Assembly (NCBI GenBank): GCA_949710005.1
Contig: OX453276.1
Coordinates: 17,740,449-17,804,448 of the forward strand
DNA from: Ricordea florida
Lineage: Eukaryota; Cnidaria; Anthozoa; Corallimorpharia; Ricordeidae
DNA: 64,000 nucleotides
Direction: 5' to 3'
Below, in pieces: positions 22,781-33,245 of this stretch. Below the pieces are notes generated by a model. The model made no database searches, was not told where the DNA came from, and was given only the letters and a program-made list of their open reading frames with translations. A program made the translations under genes and the position numbers. How positions within the stretch are numbered: position 1 is the stretch's first letter; each line of letters begins with the position of its first letter.

Positions 22781-23457
22781 TATTTCAGTTTATACACAAC
22801 ATGCATTCGCCTGTGCAGTCCTAGACTGCCTATTTTTCTTTTATACTTTCTAAGTGTCGCCAATTGTAGTTTGTCAAAAACTAAACGTCTTCACACCTAA
22901 ATAAAGTCTACTGCCACTGCTACTGACTTACCAGTTTAGAAGCTCTTGTCGTAAATACCGTCAGAAGAGCAGGACTATTCCAATTCCGAAAGGCATGTAG
23001 TGAGACAGAGTAACTTAGAGCTTTAGCAAGTCCTGCAATAAACGTGCTAAGCGGGTCGAACGAAAACATGTAACGCTGCTTCCACGGAACCTCAGCCGGG
23101 CAAGAGCAGGCGGAAAAAAAAACAGCGAAAAACCTGCAAAGATGTCGACAAGAAACGTAAGGTCTCACATGGGCGGCGGCCGAGGAGACACCACAGTACA
23201 GCACTCGGTTGAAGGCCGTGGTTTCTAATAACGACCCAATATGAGAACAGAAGACAAAACCCAACACAATCCGTTGTGGGCAAATTAACTTGAGCCAACT
23301 CGGAAAAGCATGACTATCCAAGACGGTAGTTCAGAGTATAGCGGTGAGCTGACTTACCAGGGTTACAGTATTCTTCGTACTTCGCAATTCTCTCATTTTT
23401 CTTGCAGCTTGACGGCGTTTAAACAGGCAGTGTAAAAGAGCATAAGTAACAAAACGG
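22780..23457 (-). repeat. Composite dispersed repeat, copy 1 (inverted relative to 32.1 kb)
   Basis: Reverse complement of this segment matches about 32,126-32,830. Shared markers are AATTTGCCCACAACGGATTG (with C/G differences), the GTTTAAACGCCGTCAAGCTG block and two GGTAAGTCAG motifs. One end of the unit is a retroelement-like 3' end (AATAAAGTCTACTGCCACTG at about 22,900-22,920). The other part has short ORFs without a known domain. Confidence 0.75.
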
Positions 23458-24714
23458 GCGGGAGCGACTACATCACATCACGGGCAAAGAGCCAGGATGG
23501 GAAATAGAGTCTGAAATAGGAATGGTCAGCGGCAGAAACCTACAACACTCGGACGACTCATGTTCAGACAAATAAATTGTGTCTTATCGTGAACAACCCC
23601 AAAATACTTGGCCAAACGAAAAGCTAAGCAATTCGACAAAACACTTAGTCCCCTTCATTTATTTTTATTTTTTTGGAGTAACCCAAGAGCCATTAAGGTT
23701 AAAGACGGTTTTAGATCATTTTCATGGAATACTTTGCCTCAGGACAAATAGCGCAAACTTCATAAATATTTTTATGAAAGCTGGTATTTTTGCAATTTAG
23801 GAGTTCTTATAATTAATTACTATACGTATTTAGCTTATCTTCTTATTCTTTTATCGATTTTTTTATCTGTTACTTTATACTTGTTGTAAAGCCTTATTGG
23901 ATAATAATAGAAATAGCGCTATGGAAATGAAGTGTTATTTATTGTATATTTTACGCCAACTGTTTCGAGTCTTATATATTTACAGAGACCCCGCGGAGGG
24001 AGAGGCTGGAGGGGCCTAACCCAACCCCCCCCTACATTTTTTTTTCACAAAGACAAGAGAAAAATAAAAGAAATTAAGAAAGAAACATAAAATAACTGAA
24101 AACATTTTGTTTGTGTACGCCGTTTCCAGAAGCTGATGGTAACATTTTATTAAATTGTAGTTTCAGTAAAATATATCAATTCCGACAACTGTCTCAAACG
24201 TTTTTAGTTATACAAATAACCTAAGACTATTACAGGATCGTGTCCTATTTCATCATTATTTATTTTCGATCCCCACGAATGAATGGGTTTAGTTTATAAG
24301 GCGATAAGGTTCATTGTTGAACTTCATAATTTTTTTTTTCGGCTGAAAAAATTAACACCGCCGGTTCTGACAGGAAGCCTCTTTGAGGGCAGGTGAAATG
24401 TTGCCCAAGGGTCTCTGCGAAAGGCACATTCAGACAACAGGCATGGAAAAACTGGCTACAGCTATCGCATCCAAGCCAATACTTTCCATCATCGTCCTTG
24501 AAAACCTTAAAGACGCGTGTTGTTCCGGTGTTCTATATTTACTTCTTACACTTGAACCAACCTTTGTAGATCCATGTAGACAACGCCTAGTTTCACTGCT
24601 CGAAAATGAAAAGGGATTGCCAAAAAAAAATAAAACTGTATGGGGACGTTTCCACGATTGTTTTCAAATACAGGTGGTGCTGGCAAATTAAAACAGAAGA
24701 TTGTTTTTAGGTAA
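23458..24714. other. Unassigned sequence
   Basis: AT-rich with no recognised gene. An ORF at 24,383-24,691 (102 codons) has no family motif and is not supported. A short GC-rich patch lies at 23,990-24,035. Confidence 0.5.
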
Positions 24715-24998
24715 GGGCGGACCATTACAAAAGTGATGGGGGGTGGGGAATTTTCAGCTTGCACGAATTTATTTTTTTTTTTGGCTCCCTGCTTGTGCAG
24801 GAATTTTTTTTAGGCGAACCCCTCTGCACGAATTTTTTTTACTACGCGTGAAAAAGTCACAATTGGACCTTCCTTCTGCATGAATTTTTTTTTTCTTCTT
24901 CTTCTTTGCATGAATTTGTTTTCTTGGCATTTTCCCTTGCATTAATTTTTTTTTTTTCCCACCCCCTTCCCCCCATCACTTTTCTAATGGTCCGTCCC
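24715..24998. mobile_element. 284-bp MITE with TAA target-site duplication
   Basis: Left end GGGCGGACCATTACAAAAGT and right end (inverted) GGGACGGACCATTAGAAAAG are matching TIRs, both followed inward by GTGATGGGGGG. TAA flanks both sides (24,712-24,714 and 24,999-25,001), as expected for PIF-Harbinger. The interior is about six degenerate copies of GCANGAATTT followed by a T run. Confidence 0.88.
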
Positions 24999-25642
24999 TA
25001 ATAAGACTTACTTCCGGTACAAGTTTAAAGGTCACGATGGGAACTTTCCCTTAACAAATGCCATCTGACATTACAAATCTTTTTTCTTCCGTCTCCTACT
25101 CTCAGACCAAATCCGCCTTTCGGATTGCGAGCTGGGTTTGAAAAATCTAATTAAGACTGAGCGGTCATCGTTTGGCTAATTCCTGACCACGACCACTGCG
25201 TGTAACTTCAAATAGTGAAATGTATAAATTCCGGATAACCTTGCTAATATAAAATATCCCGAATCGGAATTAAGAGAATCACCGACAGGTACTTCAAAAT
25301 AGTGAAAGAATGAAGAAAATGTACATACTTGCTTGGGAAAATCTTGTGTGTTTTTTTCTCTTTTGAGTGACTCTCTGTAAGAACGTAACACGTGGAGTTC
25401 AACACCTGGAATGAATCTAAAAGATCGTCCATTTCTTCTCTGTTTCAATCTAAATATCCAAAGCAATAATGCCCCTCGACGGAAAACCTACTGCGTTTTT
25501 CTTTTAAGAAACGATTTCTAAATCATTCAACGAAGGAGAGTTTTCGCTTTCTTCCATGACAAATCTGTCGATAAAGACAACTACATTGCGAAAAACAAGA
25601 CAACTACATTGCAAAAAAGAAGCAAAAAAACCGGAGATCTAC

Positions 25643-25717
25643 TTCATGCCAGTGTGCCATATAGTCTCCCGCACCATTGTGATGGGGGCGGGTGACTATA
25701 TGGCATACTGGCATGAA
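25643..25717. repeat. Palindromic hairpin element, copy 1
   Basis: TTCATGCCAGTGTGCCATAT on the left pairs with ATATGGCATACTGGCATGAA on the right around a loop of about 14 bases. The same palindrome recurs at 36.1-36.3 kb. Confidence 0.9.
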
Positions 25718-26824
25718 CAATAAACCAAGAAGCGCGCCGAATATGCTAGACGTTATTGACAACCGGAAGAGACGACACATATTTCCGTCAAGCAGCAAGC
25801 CGAGCGACAAACCTTAAAAATCATTTCTCGATCCCTTTCTCCCTGCTTCTGTTGCTTATTGTAGCAGTATCAATCATTGGGAGAGTCAAGGATTTTTAAG
25901 AATTGCTTTCATTTATATTTGGGGTAGTGTCTTGGCAATTTTTTGGACTTTACAACACGCTTGTTAATAGGAACTACAATTGATTTCTGTCTACATAGGG
26001 TATAAGGGTTTTGGATCCTGACCATTACTATTTCAGACTCCATTTTCGACCCCGGATCGTCGCCCGTGATGTGGTCGCCTCATCAGGATTCCCTCTCGTC
26101 CCAAAAACCGTCGGGCCATTTGGGGCCTGGTAAACATCAGCTAGGACCGCCTTGAAACTGATCCAAACAAGAGACACAGGTAGCTGAAGCTTTCTGGTAG
26201 TGTTGACTAACTGGAGATTGTAGGGCAGGTTTTCAACATCTAAAATTTTGCCTCAGATTTAAATAAAATTCAGTTGGTGTTGGTGTTGATTAAATGACGA
26301 TTCAACAAAATACTCACAGTGTCTTCCTGTTGCATTGAATATCGTCCTTAATCACTTTCAGACGACTGCGTTGGGGTCAAGGTCTCTTATGTTTCGAAAG
26401 GAGAGAGAACCTCGACCACAACAGCCACAATGCAAGGGCACCCCACGACTATTTTAGATACAAAATCTGTTCGGAAACAACGTGAGCTAGAATTTTCCAA
26501 TGTGGTACGCAAAGGCCCTTGGCTTTTAAAACTGTGTATGTGAAAAGATTTTCAGTCCCAACAACATCACCGAAAAGATTCGTAACAAGGGAAAAGTAGT
26601 CCCTTACGTTTTCGGAAAGGATATTTTTGCAATTTTTGGCACTTTAAAAGGTCACCTAGCAATTTCGGATGAGCAAATGATTCGTTGGAAAGTTTTCAGA
26701 AGGTACCGTCAAGCTACATATCATTCTCTAAAATTGTCGAACACTTTAATTTTCACCAAAGATCAAATTCTTCTACGTGTTAATACATCTCTTTACACCG
26801 TGTTTAAACATTACAAGGAGCCTA
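25718..26824. other. Unassigned sequence
   Basis: No ORF with a recognisable domain, no RNA gene and no clear repeat boundary. Confidence 0.5.
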
Positions 26825-27612
26825 AAATACAATACAATACAATACAACAACTTTATTTTGACACGATGGATTATTCAGCAGAGCTGATGCGGTTGTGTAT
26901 TTAGAAAATAAAATAATAATACATAAAAATAAGAATTTACATTAAAACTGTAAATTTAAAATCCTAAAAATATGTAAAAACATAATTTTTATGAATAATT
27001 ACAGCGACAATTTGATCAAAGTTTATTTTTCTAGTGTCAAATTTTGATAGCAGACGCTTAAATTGGTTTTATGTTATTTGCCGCTGATTCTTTACTGGAT
27101 AACCTGTTGGATAGGCTATTCCAAGCTATTGCTCCTCTATAGTTGAAGAAGGTCCTCGCAAAATTACTCTCTGGGCTCGGGAGGACAATTTCTCCGTTTT
27201 TTCTACTTTTGCGGCTTGAGTTTATGTGGACAAATTGGTCCTTGAATTCCGTGGCGTTGTATCCGCTAATCGTACCTTAAACATTCTTTCAAGGCTAATC
27301 CATCGTCTTTGCATTGAGACGTCTGGAGTACTAGTGTCCCATGATAGTCGCTACACGATACGTCCGGCTCTAGCGTGCAGTTTTTCCGGTTTGCTGAAGT
27401 GTGTCTTGTTGCACGATCCTAAAAAAAATGGGCCGTACGTTTTTTTGACCAATGGCAATATAACTTTTGTATAGAAGTCTTCCAGTTGCTTTCGGGAGAG
27501 GAACTGCATGCGTCGGAGTAGACTCAGTTTGGACGCAAAAGACTTCGCGACATTAACAACGTGATCTGACCAGGTCATGTCATTGTCAACCTGCACTTCT
27601 AGAAGTCGTTCT
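26825..27612 (-). mobile_element. 5'-truncated L2/CR1-like non-LTR retrotransposon
   Basis: Reading - from 27,612: LLEVQVDNDMTWSDHVVNV, KLSLLRRMQFLSRKQLEDF, a frame change near 27,450, then FFNYRGAIAWNSLSNRLSS and a stop at about 27,060. This is the C-terminal end of a non-LTR RT protein. The 3' end is AATAAAGTTG followed by a TTGTA microsatellite (26,825-26,846 on +). It abuts a Gypsy LTR, so it probably inserted into that LTR. Confidence 0.82.
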
Positions 27613-27613
27613 G

Positions 27614-27772
27614 ATGTTTTCCAGTTTATAAGGGTTGCGGTTGCATGATCGTAGCTGTAAGATCCTTAGAACTGAAGTTGATCTCACATACATTGCCCAA
27701 ATATTACAGCACTCTTGCACTTCAACCGTGTGCTCTACGATCTCGGTCACATGTCTATATAACGTCATAACA
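27614..27772 (-). repeat. Truncated Gypsy 3' LTR
   Basis: On - a polypurine tract (GGAGAAAAGGGA) is followed at once by TGTTATGACG, the expected LTR start. About 159 bp of LTR-like sequence follows before the non-LTR element. No second LTR was found, so the start is defined but the end is lost. Confidence 0.6.
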
Positions 27773-29410
27773 TCCCTTTTCTCCTAAGATTACAGGTATA
27801 TAGTAAAAGAGAACAGCAAACAAACTTCAAAAATTGCAAAAATGTATCAGAGTCAGTAAAAGGATAGAGTTCTAACGTGAAATGTTCCCAAGTTCGCGCA
27901 ATGAACTTGTAGTAATGTACTCTAAGGTTCGGTCTATCTGGAGGTTTGCGAAGCCTCTGTGGGTAATGCCTTTCAACCTCTGAATGACTTGGAGGGCTCA
28001 AAGCATCGCCACTCTTGGGGTCAACATCACATGTACTCTTCTCAGTCACAGCAGGAGTAGAATTCTCTTTCAGTTCTGCCTTAACAGCAGTGATAATGTT
28101 TAACTTCGGTAGTGTTTCTGTAAAACACTCTCAGGATTCTCACAATCCGATATAATGACTTCGTTTCCTTTTCTGTCGTGTACCTTGTGCAGCTGAGCCT
28201 CAAATGTAGTAGACAGCTTGTTTTTTTTTTCTTCTCTTGCCTGAGAAGTACAATGTCATCTGGTTTAACATCGCTCGTCCTGGCATTCCCTTTAGCGTCA
28301 GCATACTGCTTGCTCTTAAATTTCATGGTTTGATCCCTGTCTCTAGTTTCTTAGTCACCGTGCATTGGTTATGATAGTTGGGGTAGTTTTGTTCTTAGGT
28401 GACAGGCCATTAGGCGAAATACTGGTGTCTTTCCTGTTGTATGGTGAGGGGTTGTTCGGTATACCGCCATGTACTTGACAAGTTCTCTTTTCCAATCCAC
28501 ACCTTCAGTGTGTGCCAACCTCAACCGTTCCTGTATTGAGCTGTTTTGTCTTTCGATCTCACCATCTGCTTAGGCCCACTTTTCTGTGACACGTCGGTGT
28601 TTGATTCAACTCTCTTTGGAGTAAGCTTTGAAGGTCTTTGAATTCTTCTGACACAAAGTTTGGTCTGTTGTCACTGGTTATCACTTCTGGCAATCCATGC
28701 CAGGCAAATATTGCTTCTAAGCTCTTAATCTGAGTTTGATGTGATGTCGTTGTCCTTACGACATCATGTAGTGTTTTGCTAGCACACAATAACTGATGTC
28801 CACGGATAAAAACAAGAACACAAACATCCAATCAGAACTTGGCCGCCACTAATCTCCGACTCCCTTGCACATCAGGTAATCTACATGAAATATCCAAAGT
28901 GTCCTAGCTCATGTTATGTACACAGAATATCCTACATCCCTTCCCTTCGTAGTAAAAAAGCCTCGTATGTCCTCTTTTTTTTTCAATAAACAATAAACAA
29001 ATCTAAATGAAAACAAAGCTCAGTCAGTGTCAAAGACAGTTCAATGCGAAGATGCTCATTCCATAACAAAATCGTCAAACTTATTGGGCAGACATCTGCG
29101 CACTGCAACCGTCGCTAGATTAGGAATAAATGTTGCATTGAAATTCACCAGACCCAGAAAATTATTAACTTCTGACACAGTTTGGAGCTCCCGAGCTTCT
29201 TTGAGTGCTTTCACATTTTGCTCTGCTGGATTGATGCCTTTCTGTGTCACTACCAGGCCCATGAATGTCAGCTTCGGCATGTGAAAGAAACACTTCTCTC
29301 CATTCAGGGTAAGGGCTCTGTCTCTCAATCTCATCAGCACTTTCTCCAGTCGTCTGTCATGATGTCATTGGAGATGTTTGCCTTCCCACTGCAGTCTTGC
29401 AAATCTGGCT
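27773..29410 (-). pseudogene. Internally deleted Gypsy pol (RT then integrase)
   Basis: On -, 29,340-29,056 reads KCFFHMPKLTFMGLVVTQKG, then SEVNNFLGLVNFNATFIPN: the end of a Gypsy RT running into the RNase H junction. The RNase H and most of the integrase N-part are missing. Integrase core sequence resumes at about 28,760-28,600 (LPEVITSDNRPNFVSEEFKD). C-terminal pieces follow at 28,326-28,220 (KSKQYADAKGNARTSDVKP) and 28,000-27,930 (HYPQRLRKPPDRP). Stops and frame changes separate all pieces. It is one deleted, inactive LTR element. Confidence 0.8.
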
Positions 29411-29545
29411 GAATTACGAAGTACCTAAAACTAATAGGCTTATTTTTCACATAGGCGAAGTTTCAGAAATGTGATCTAAAATGGGAAATATGTTATCCTT
29501 CTTCTCTTTAACACGCGTACGCTGCCCGAAGACAAAGATTATTAA

Positions 29546-29590
29546 ACACGCACACACACGCACACACACATATGCATACGCAAACACTAT
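29546..29590. repeat. CA/CG-type dinucleotide repeat
   Basis: Alternating ACGCACACACACGCACACAC pattern, a simple microsatellite. Confidence 0.9.
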
Positions 29591-29734
29591 TAACAATAGA
29601 CAGAAAGGTTCAGAAAAGATGTACTGGGGTTTGCACATTGGAAAATAGTACAACATGCATGTTACTTTCTTTGTTTTTGATGCGCAGATCGAAACAACCA
29701 TAATGCGCGCTAAGCCAAACTTGACACTAGTACA

Positions 29735-29761
29735 TTAACCCTTTCACTCCCAAGAGTGACT

Positions 29762-29806
<45 letters not shown>

Positions 29807-29836
29807 ATGGAGACCCCTTGGGAGTGAAAGGGTTAA
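29735..29836. mobile_element. 102-bp MITE, copy A
   Basis: The ends TTAACCCTTTCACTCCCAAG and CTTGGGAGTGAAAGGGTTAA are perfect inverted repeats of 20 bp. The interior is nearly identical to the neighbour at 29,849-29,950. Confidence 0.92.
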
Positions 29837-29848
29837 AAACTATCTCCC

Positions 29849-29950
29849 TTAACCCTTTCACTCCCAAGAGTGACTTTATAGATTTTACTCTGTCGAACGC
29901 CAGACGATTTTACTCGTCAAATGGAGACCCCTTGGGAGTGAAAGGGTTAA
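29849..29950. mobile_element. 102-bp MITE, copy B
   Basis: Same 20-bp TIRs and same orientation as copy A, 12 bp away. I see one or two base differences in the interior (TGTCGAACG versus TGTCTAACG). Confidence 0.92.
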
Positions 29951-31639
29951 GGGCTGGTTTACACGAACGACGCAATTATAAGCACAAGGACATTCACACA
30001 TGAGATAAACATAAGCACAACGTAACAAACGCAAACGCAAAATATTAAATTTTGGCGCGATATCTGGCTTCAACATGACGGACGTAGGGAACACGAGGAG
30101 GTTTTGCTGTTTGTTCTGATTCTAAAAAGGAGAAGAAGGCACGAAGAAATTGATTGGTAATATTACAACAACAAAAATCGCAACTTTTCTGTGCTACTCA
30201 GACCAACTAATTCCGCCACCTCCTTTCAAGCTAAACTTTTCTTATTTTTTTTGTCCTTAAAATATGGGAAACATTTATTATACAGAACTACGGTGACCCG
30301 TTAGTGCAATACACGCGCGCGTACAGCATTATAATGGGGATGTAATCGTGTTTGAAACTTTGTGTTAACAAAACAATCTTTCAGAAACGTTCAAAGCGGA
30401 AACTTCTAAGGGATTATTTACAATTAATATAAGGAAAAAGTACTTTTCTCTTTGTAAATGATTTAAGAACTATGTAAAATGATTGCTTTTTAATTATTGT
30501 TCCCACTGGGGAGGTTCAATAAGGTATGTATGTACGCATGCATACATGTATGCATGCATGCTTCTGCTTGTGTCATCCCGGTTTACACGTGCGAAGCAAC
30601 GACGCAAGCATAAGTACAAGCACAAGGGAATGGAAAATGATTCCATTCCCACGAACTTTTATTTGGTCCGTTTGTTTCGTATGTAGGAATTTGAAGCGTT
30701 TTTATACAAAGATATCTTAAAGTGCTACTGAAACCAAGTTTTTCTACCAGGGAGTTTTGAGTGATTTTGTACTTTGAAACACGCTGATTATTATGGGTGT
30801 GTTCGTTTTTGCCAAGAGAAAGCGGAAAGTGCTTTTTTGCAAGCGTAAAAACTGCATTTTTGCTTCAAACCACTTCCGGGCCCTGGAACCGAATTAAAGT
30901 GAGCGTGACGTCACTGGTTGTCTTGAGTTCGACGCCGTGATTCTTTTCCCTGAGATTGTTTGATTGTTCTTTCGCTTATTTTAAAATTGACAAGTGGCTA
31001 AAATTGCAGGAAAAGTGCAAAAATTACGTTGAAAATGTTCGATTTTCCGTATTTCAGTCAGAAATTCTAAGGATTTTTTTAAAGTCCACCTAGACTTAGA
31101 AAAAAAAAACTTCAAAGAAGAACAAACATAGCGCAACAGTCCCAAAGGACGTCTACTGTTATCGCTATTGTTTGACCGTATGTATAATGAGTAGGGACCT
31201 GTGCGCAAATCTTGCCATCCACGGTTGGCGACCAGATCAGGGTCTACCGTTCTCGTTCTCGAAAACAAAACGATGGACTTTTCTACTCCCAAGTATCCAT
31301 AGCATGACAACGATCGGTACTGGCTTACATGCAGCGCATCATCTTACATGAAGTACCTCAAGGTTAAATGTAAGCTGAAATTCTGCATGTGTGAAGTCTG
31401 TGAACTTGAGTAATATTACTACAAAATGTTTTAGATGAGTGCTGCCTTACGTTGTCCGAGTTTTAGAGTTTAATCCGTCGGATCATGTGTATTTTGTGCA
31501 CCCCTCGACCGACATATGAAAAGCAGGCCAAGTCTTGGTTGATATTCCGTACCTGTTGTTGTTCCCAGATATCGCTTCCTCGCTTTCGATAACTTGGGTG
31601 GTTTACCATTTGCAAAAAGTTTTCGGATAGTTACACTTA
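29951..31639. other. Unassigned sequence with purine-pyrimidine alternation
   Basis: No gene recognised. A (GCATGCATACATGTAT)-type alternating tract lies at about 30,523-30,563. Two similar GGTTTACACG...AAGCACAAG stretches occur at about 29,955-29,990 and 30,580-30,630, hinting at a small dispersed repeat whose ends I cannot define. Confidence 0.45.
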
Positions 31640-31956
31640 GCACGAAGAAGTCGAGGGAGAGCTCAGTTGGTGCCACGGGTTATAGTCATGGCTTTTAAAG
31701 CTTCATTCTCTGGCCCCACAAGGTCATATTTTGTTTGAAGATCGAATCAAACACCATTTGTGTTACATCCATTTCACCGCCATTAAAACCAATTAAATAT
31801 TCTACTTGAGTCTCTACAGCTCGCGAGTGACGTTCTTGTTAACCATTTTATTGGCGATCTTATGCAAGGATGCAATTCTCTCAGTGGAGAAAACAGGAAA
31901 AAAGCCAACCCTGTTCTAAGACTAGGATTGCCACAGGTATCCCAGTAATAAAGACC
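31640..31956 (+). repeat. Long inverted arm, left
   Basis: Inverted and diverged copy of 32,934-33,245. Matching landmarks are TTATAGTCATG with AAAGCTTCATT, TCTGGCCCCA, TTGAGTCTCTACAGCTCG and GGAGAAAACAGGAAAAAAG. The sequence looks coding-like in one frame but has no domain I recognise. Confidence 0.8.
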
Positions 31957-32125
31957 AACAGTAAGGTTGGGCTACCTGTGTCTCTACTTTGGAACAGTTG
32001 CAAGGCGTTCACAGCTGATGTTTGCCGGGATTCACATGGCCGGGCGGTATTGGGGACGAGAGAGAATCCTGATGAGTTGTTCGGTGACAAAAGTCACATG
32101 GCAGGCTTTCGGTTGCAGCGTGTCT

Positions 32126-32830
32126 GTTTTGTTACTTATGATCTTTTACACTGCCTGTTTAAACGCCGTCAAGCTGTAAGGAAAATGAGAGAATTGCTAA
32201 GTACGAAGAACACTGTAACCCTGGTAAGTCAGCTTACCGCTGTACTCTGAACCACCGTCTTGGATAGTCATGATTCTCCGAGTCGGGTCAAGTTAATTTG
32301 CCCACAGCGGATTGTGTTGGGTTTTGCCTTGTGTCTTCGGTTCTCATCTTGGGTCGTTATTACAGATCACGGCCTTCAGGCAACTGCTGCTCTGTGGTGT
32401 CTCATTGGCCGCCGCCCATGTTAGACCTTGGGCTTGTTGTCGACTTCGCCTTCACATCTTGGCAGTGTTTTTCACTGTTTTTTTTCGGCTACCTCTTGCC
32501 CAGCTGACTTTCCGTGGTAGCGACGTTCGTCCCGCTTAGCACGTTTATTGCAGGACTTGCCAAGCCTTTAAATTACTCCGTCTCAGTACATATCCTTCGG
32601 AACTGAATAGGTCTGCTCTCTTGACGGTATTTACAACAAGGGCTTCCAAACTGGTAAGTCAGTAATAGTAGCAGTAGCAGTAGACTTTATTTAGGTGTGA
32701 AGACGTTTAGTGTTTGACAAACTACAATTGAGGACACTTGCAAAATACAAAAGAAAAATTTCAGACCGAAATGAAGAGAAGAAATATTTACATACATACT
32801 TGTAGGCAGATGAAAGGTAAAATGAAATTC
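32126..32830 (+). repeat. Composite dispersed repeat, copy 2
   Basis: Inverted relative to 22,780-23,457. It contains the GCCGTCAAGCTG block, AATTTGCCCACAGCGGATTG, two GGTAAGTCAG motifs, then the reverse complement of a retroelement 3' end with a GTAGCA microsatellite at about 32,665-32,690. It sits between the two long inverted arms. Confidence 0.75.
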
Positions 32831-32933
32831 ATGTTCGAAACTTTATTAATGATCATGTATAAATGATATGATCTCACGGTATCATGCTACAAAAACGGAC
32901 TAAAGAAGTGGACTAAAGCAGAGTGTGGATTTT

Positions 32934-33245
32934 ATGTTAATTGCTGGGATGCCTGTGGCAATCCCAGTCTTGAAATGGCTTGGTTTTTTTCTTTTTTCCT
33001 GTTTTCTCCAGTTAGAAAATTGTATTTTTGCACAAGATTGTCCATATACAGCAGAGTGACATCACCCACGAGCTGTAGAGACTCAAGTAAAAGACTTAAT
33101 TGTTTTTTCATGGCGGTGAAATAGATGGAATACAAATTGTGTTTTATTCAATCTTCAAACAAAATGATCTTATGGGGCCAGAAAATGAAGCTTTTAAAGT
33201 CATGACTATAAGCCGTGGCACTAATTGAACTTTCCCTCCACTTAC
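32934..33245 (-). repeat. Long inverted arm, right
   Basis: Inverted partner of 31,640-31,956, with an estimated 75-80% identity judged by eye and small indels. Confidence 0.8.

Noticed and set aside
24383..24691. 102-codon ORF on + as a possible host exon
   Set aside because: No motif, no splice signals that I could pair, and no neighbouring exons.
29546..29590. CRISPR-like short repeat array
   Set aside because: It is a CA microsatellite with no spacers.
30523..30563. Alternating purine-pyrimidine tract as a regulatory Z-DNA site
   Set aside because: It is a simple repeat, and nothing nearby suggests a gene it could regulate.
30905..30925. TGACGTCA palindrome as a promoter element
   Set aside because: An isolated 8-mer with no gene start nearby.
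32298..32539. Overlapping ORFs on + in the composite repeat
   Set aside because: The inverted copy at 23 kb keeps similar short frames, but there is no domain and no start context. Treated as a repeat, not a gene.
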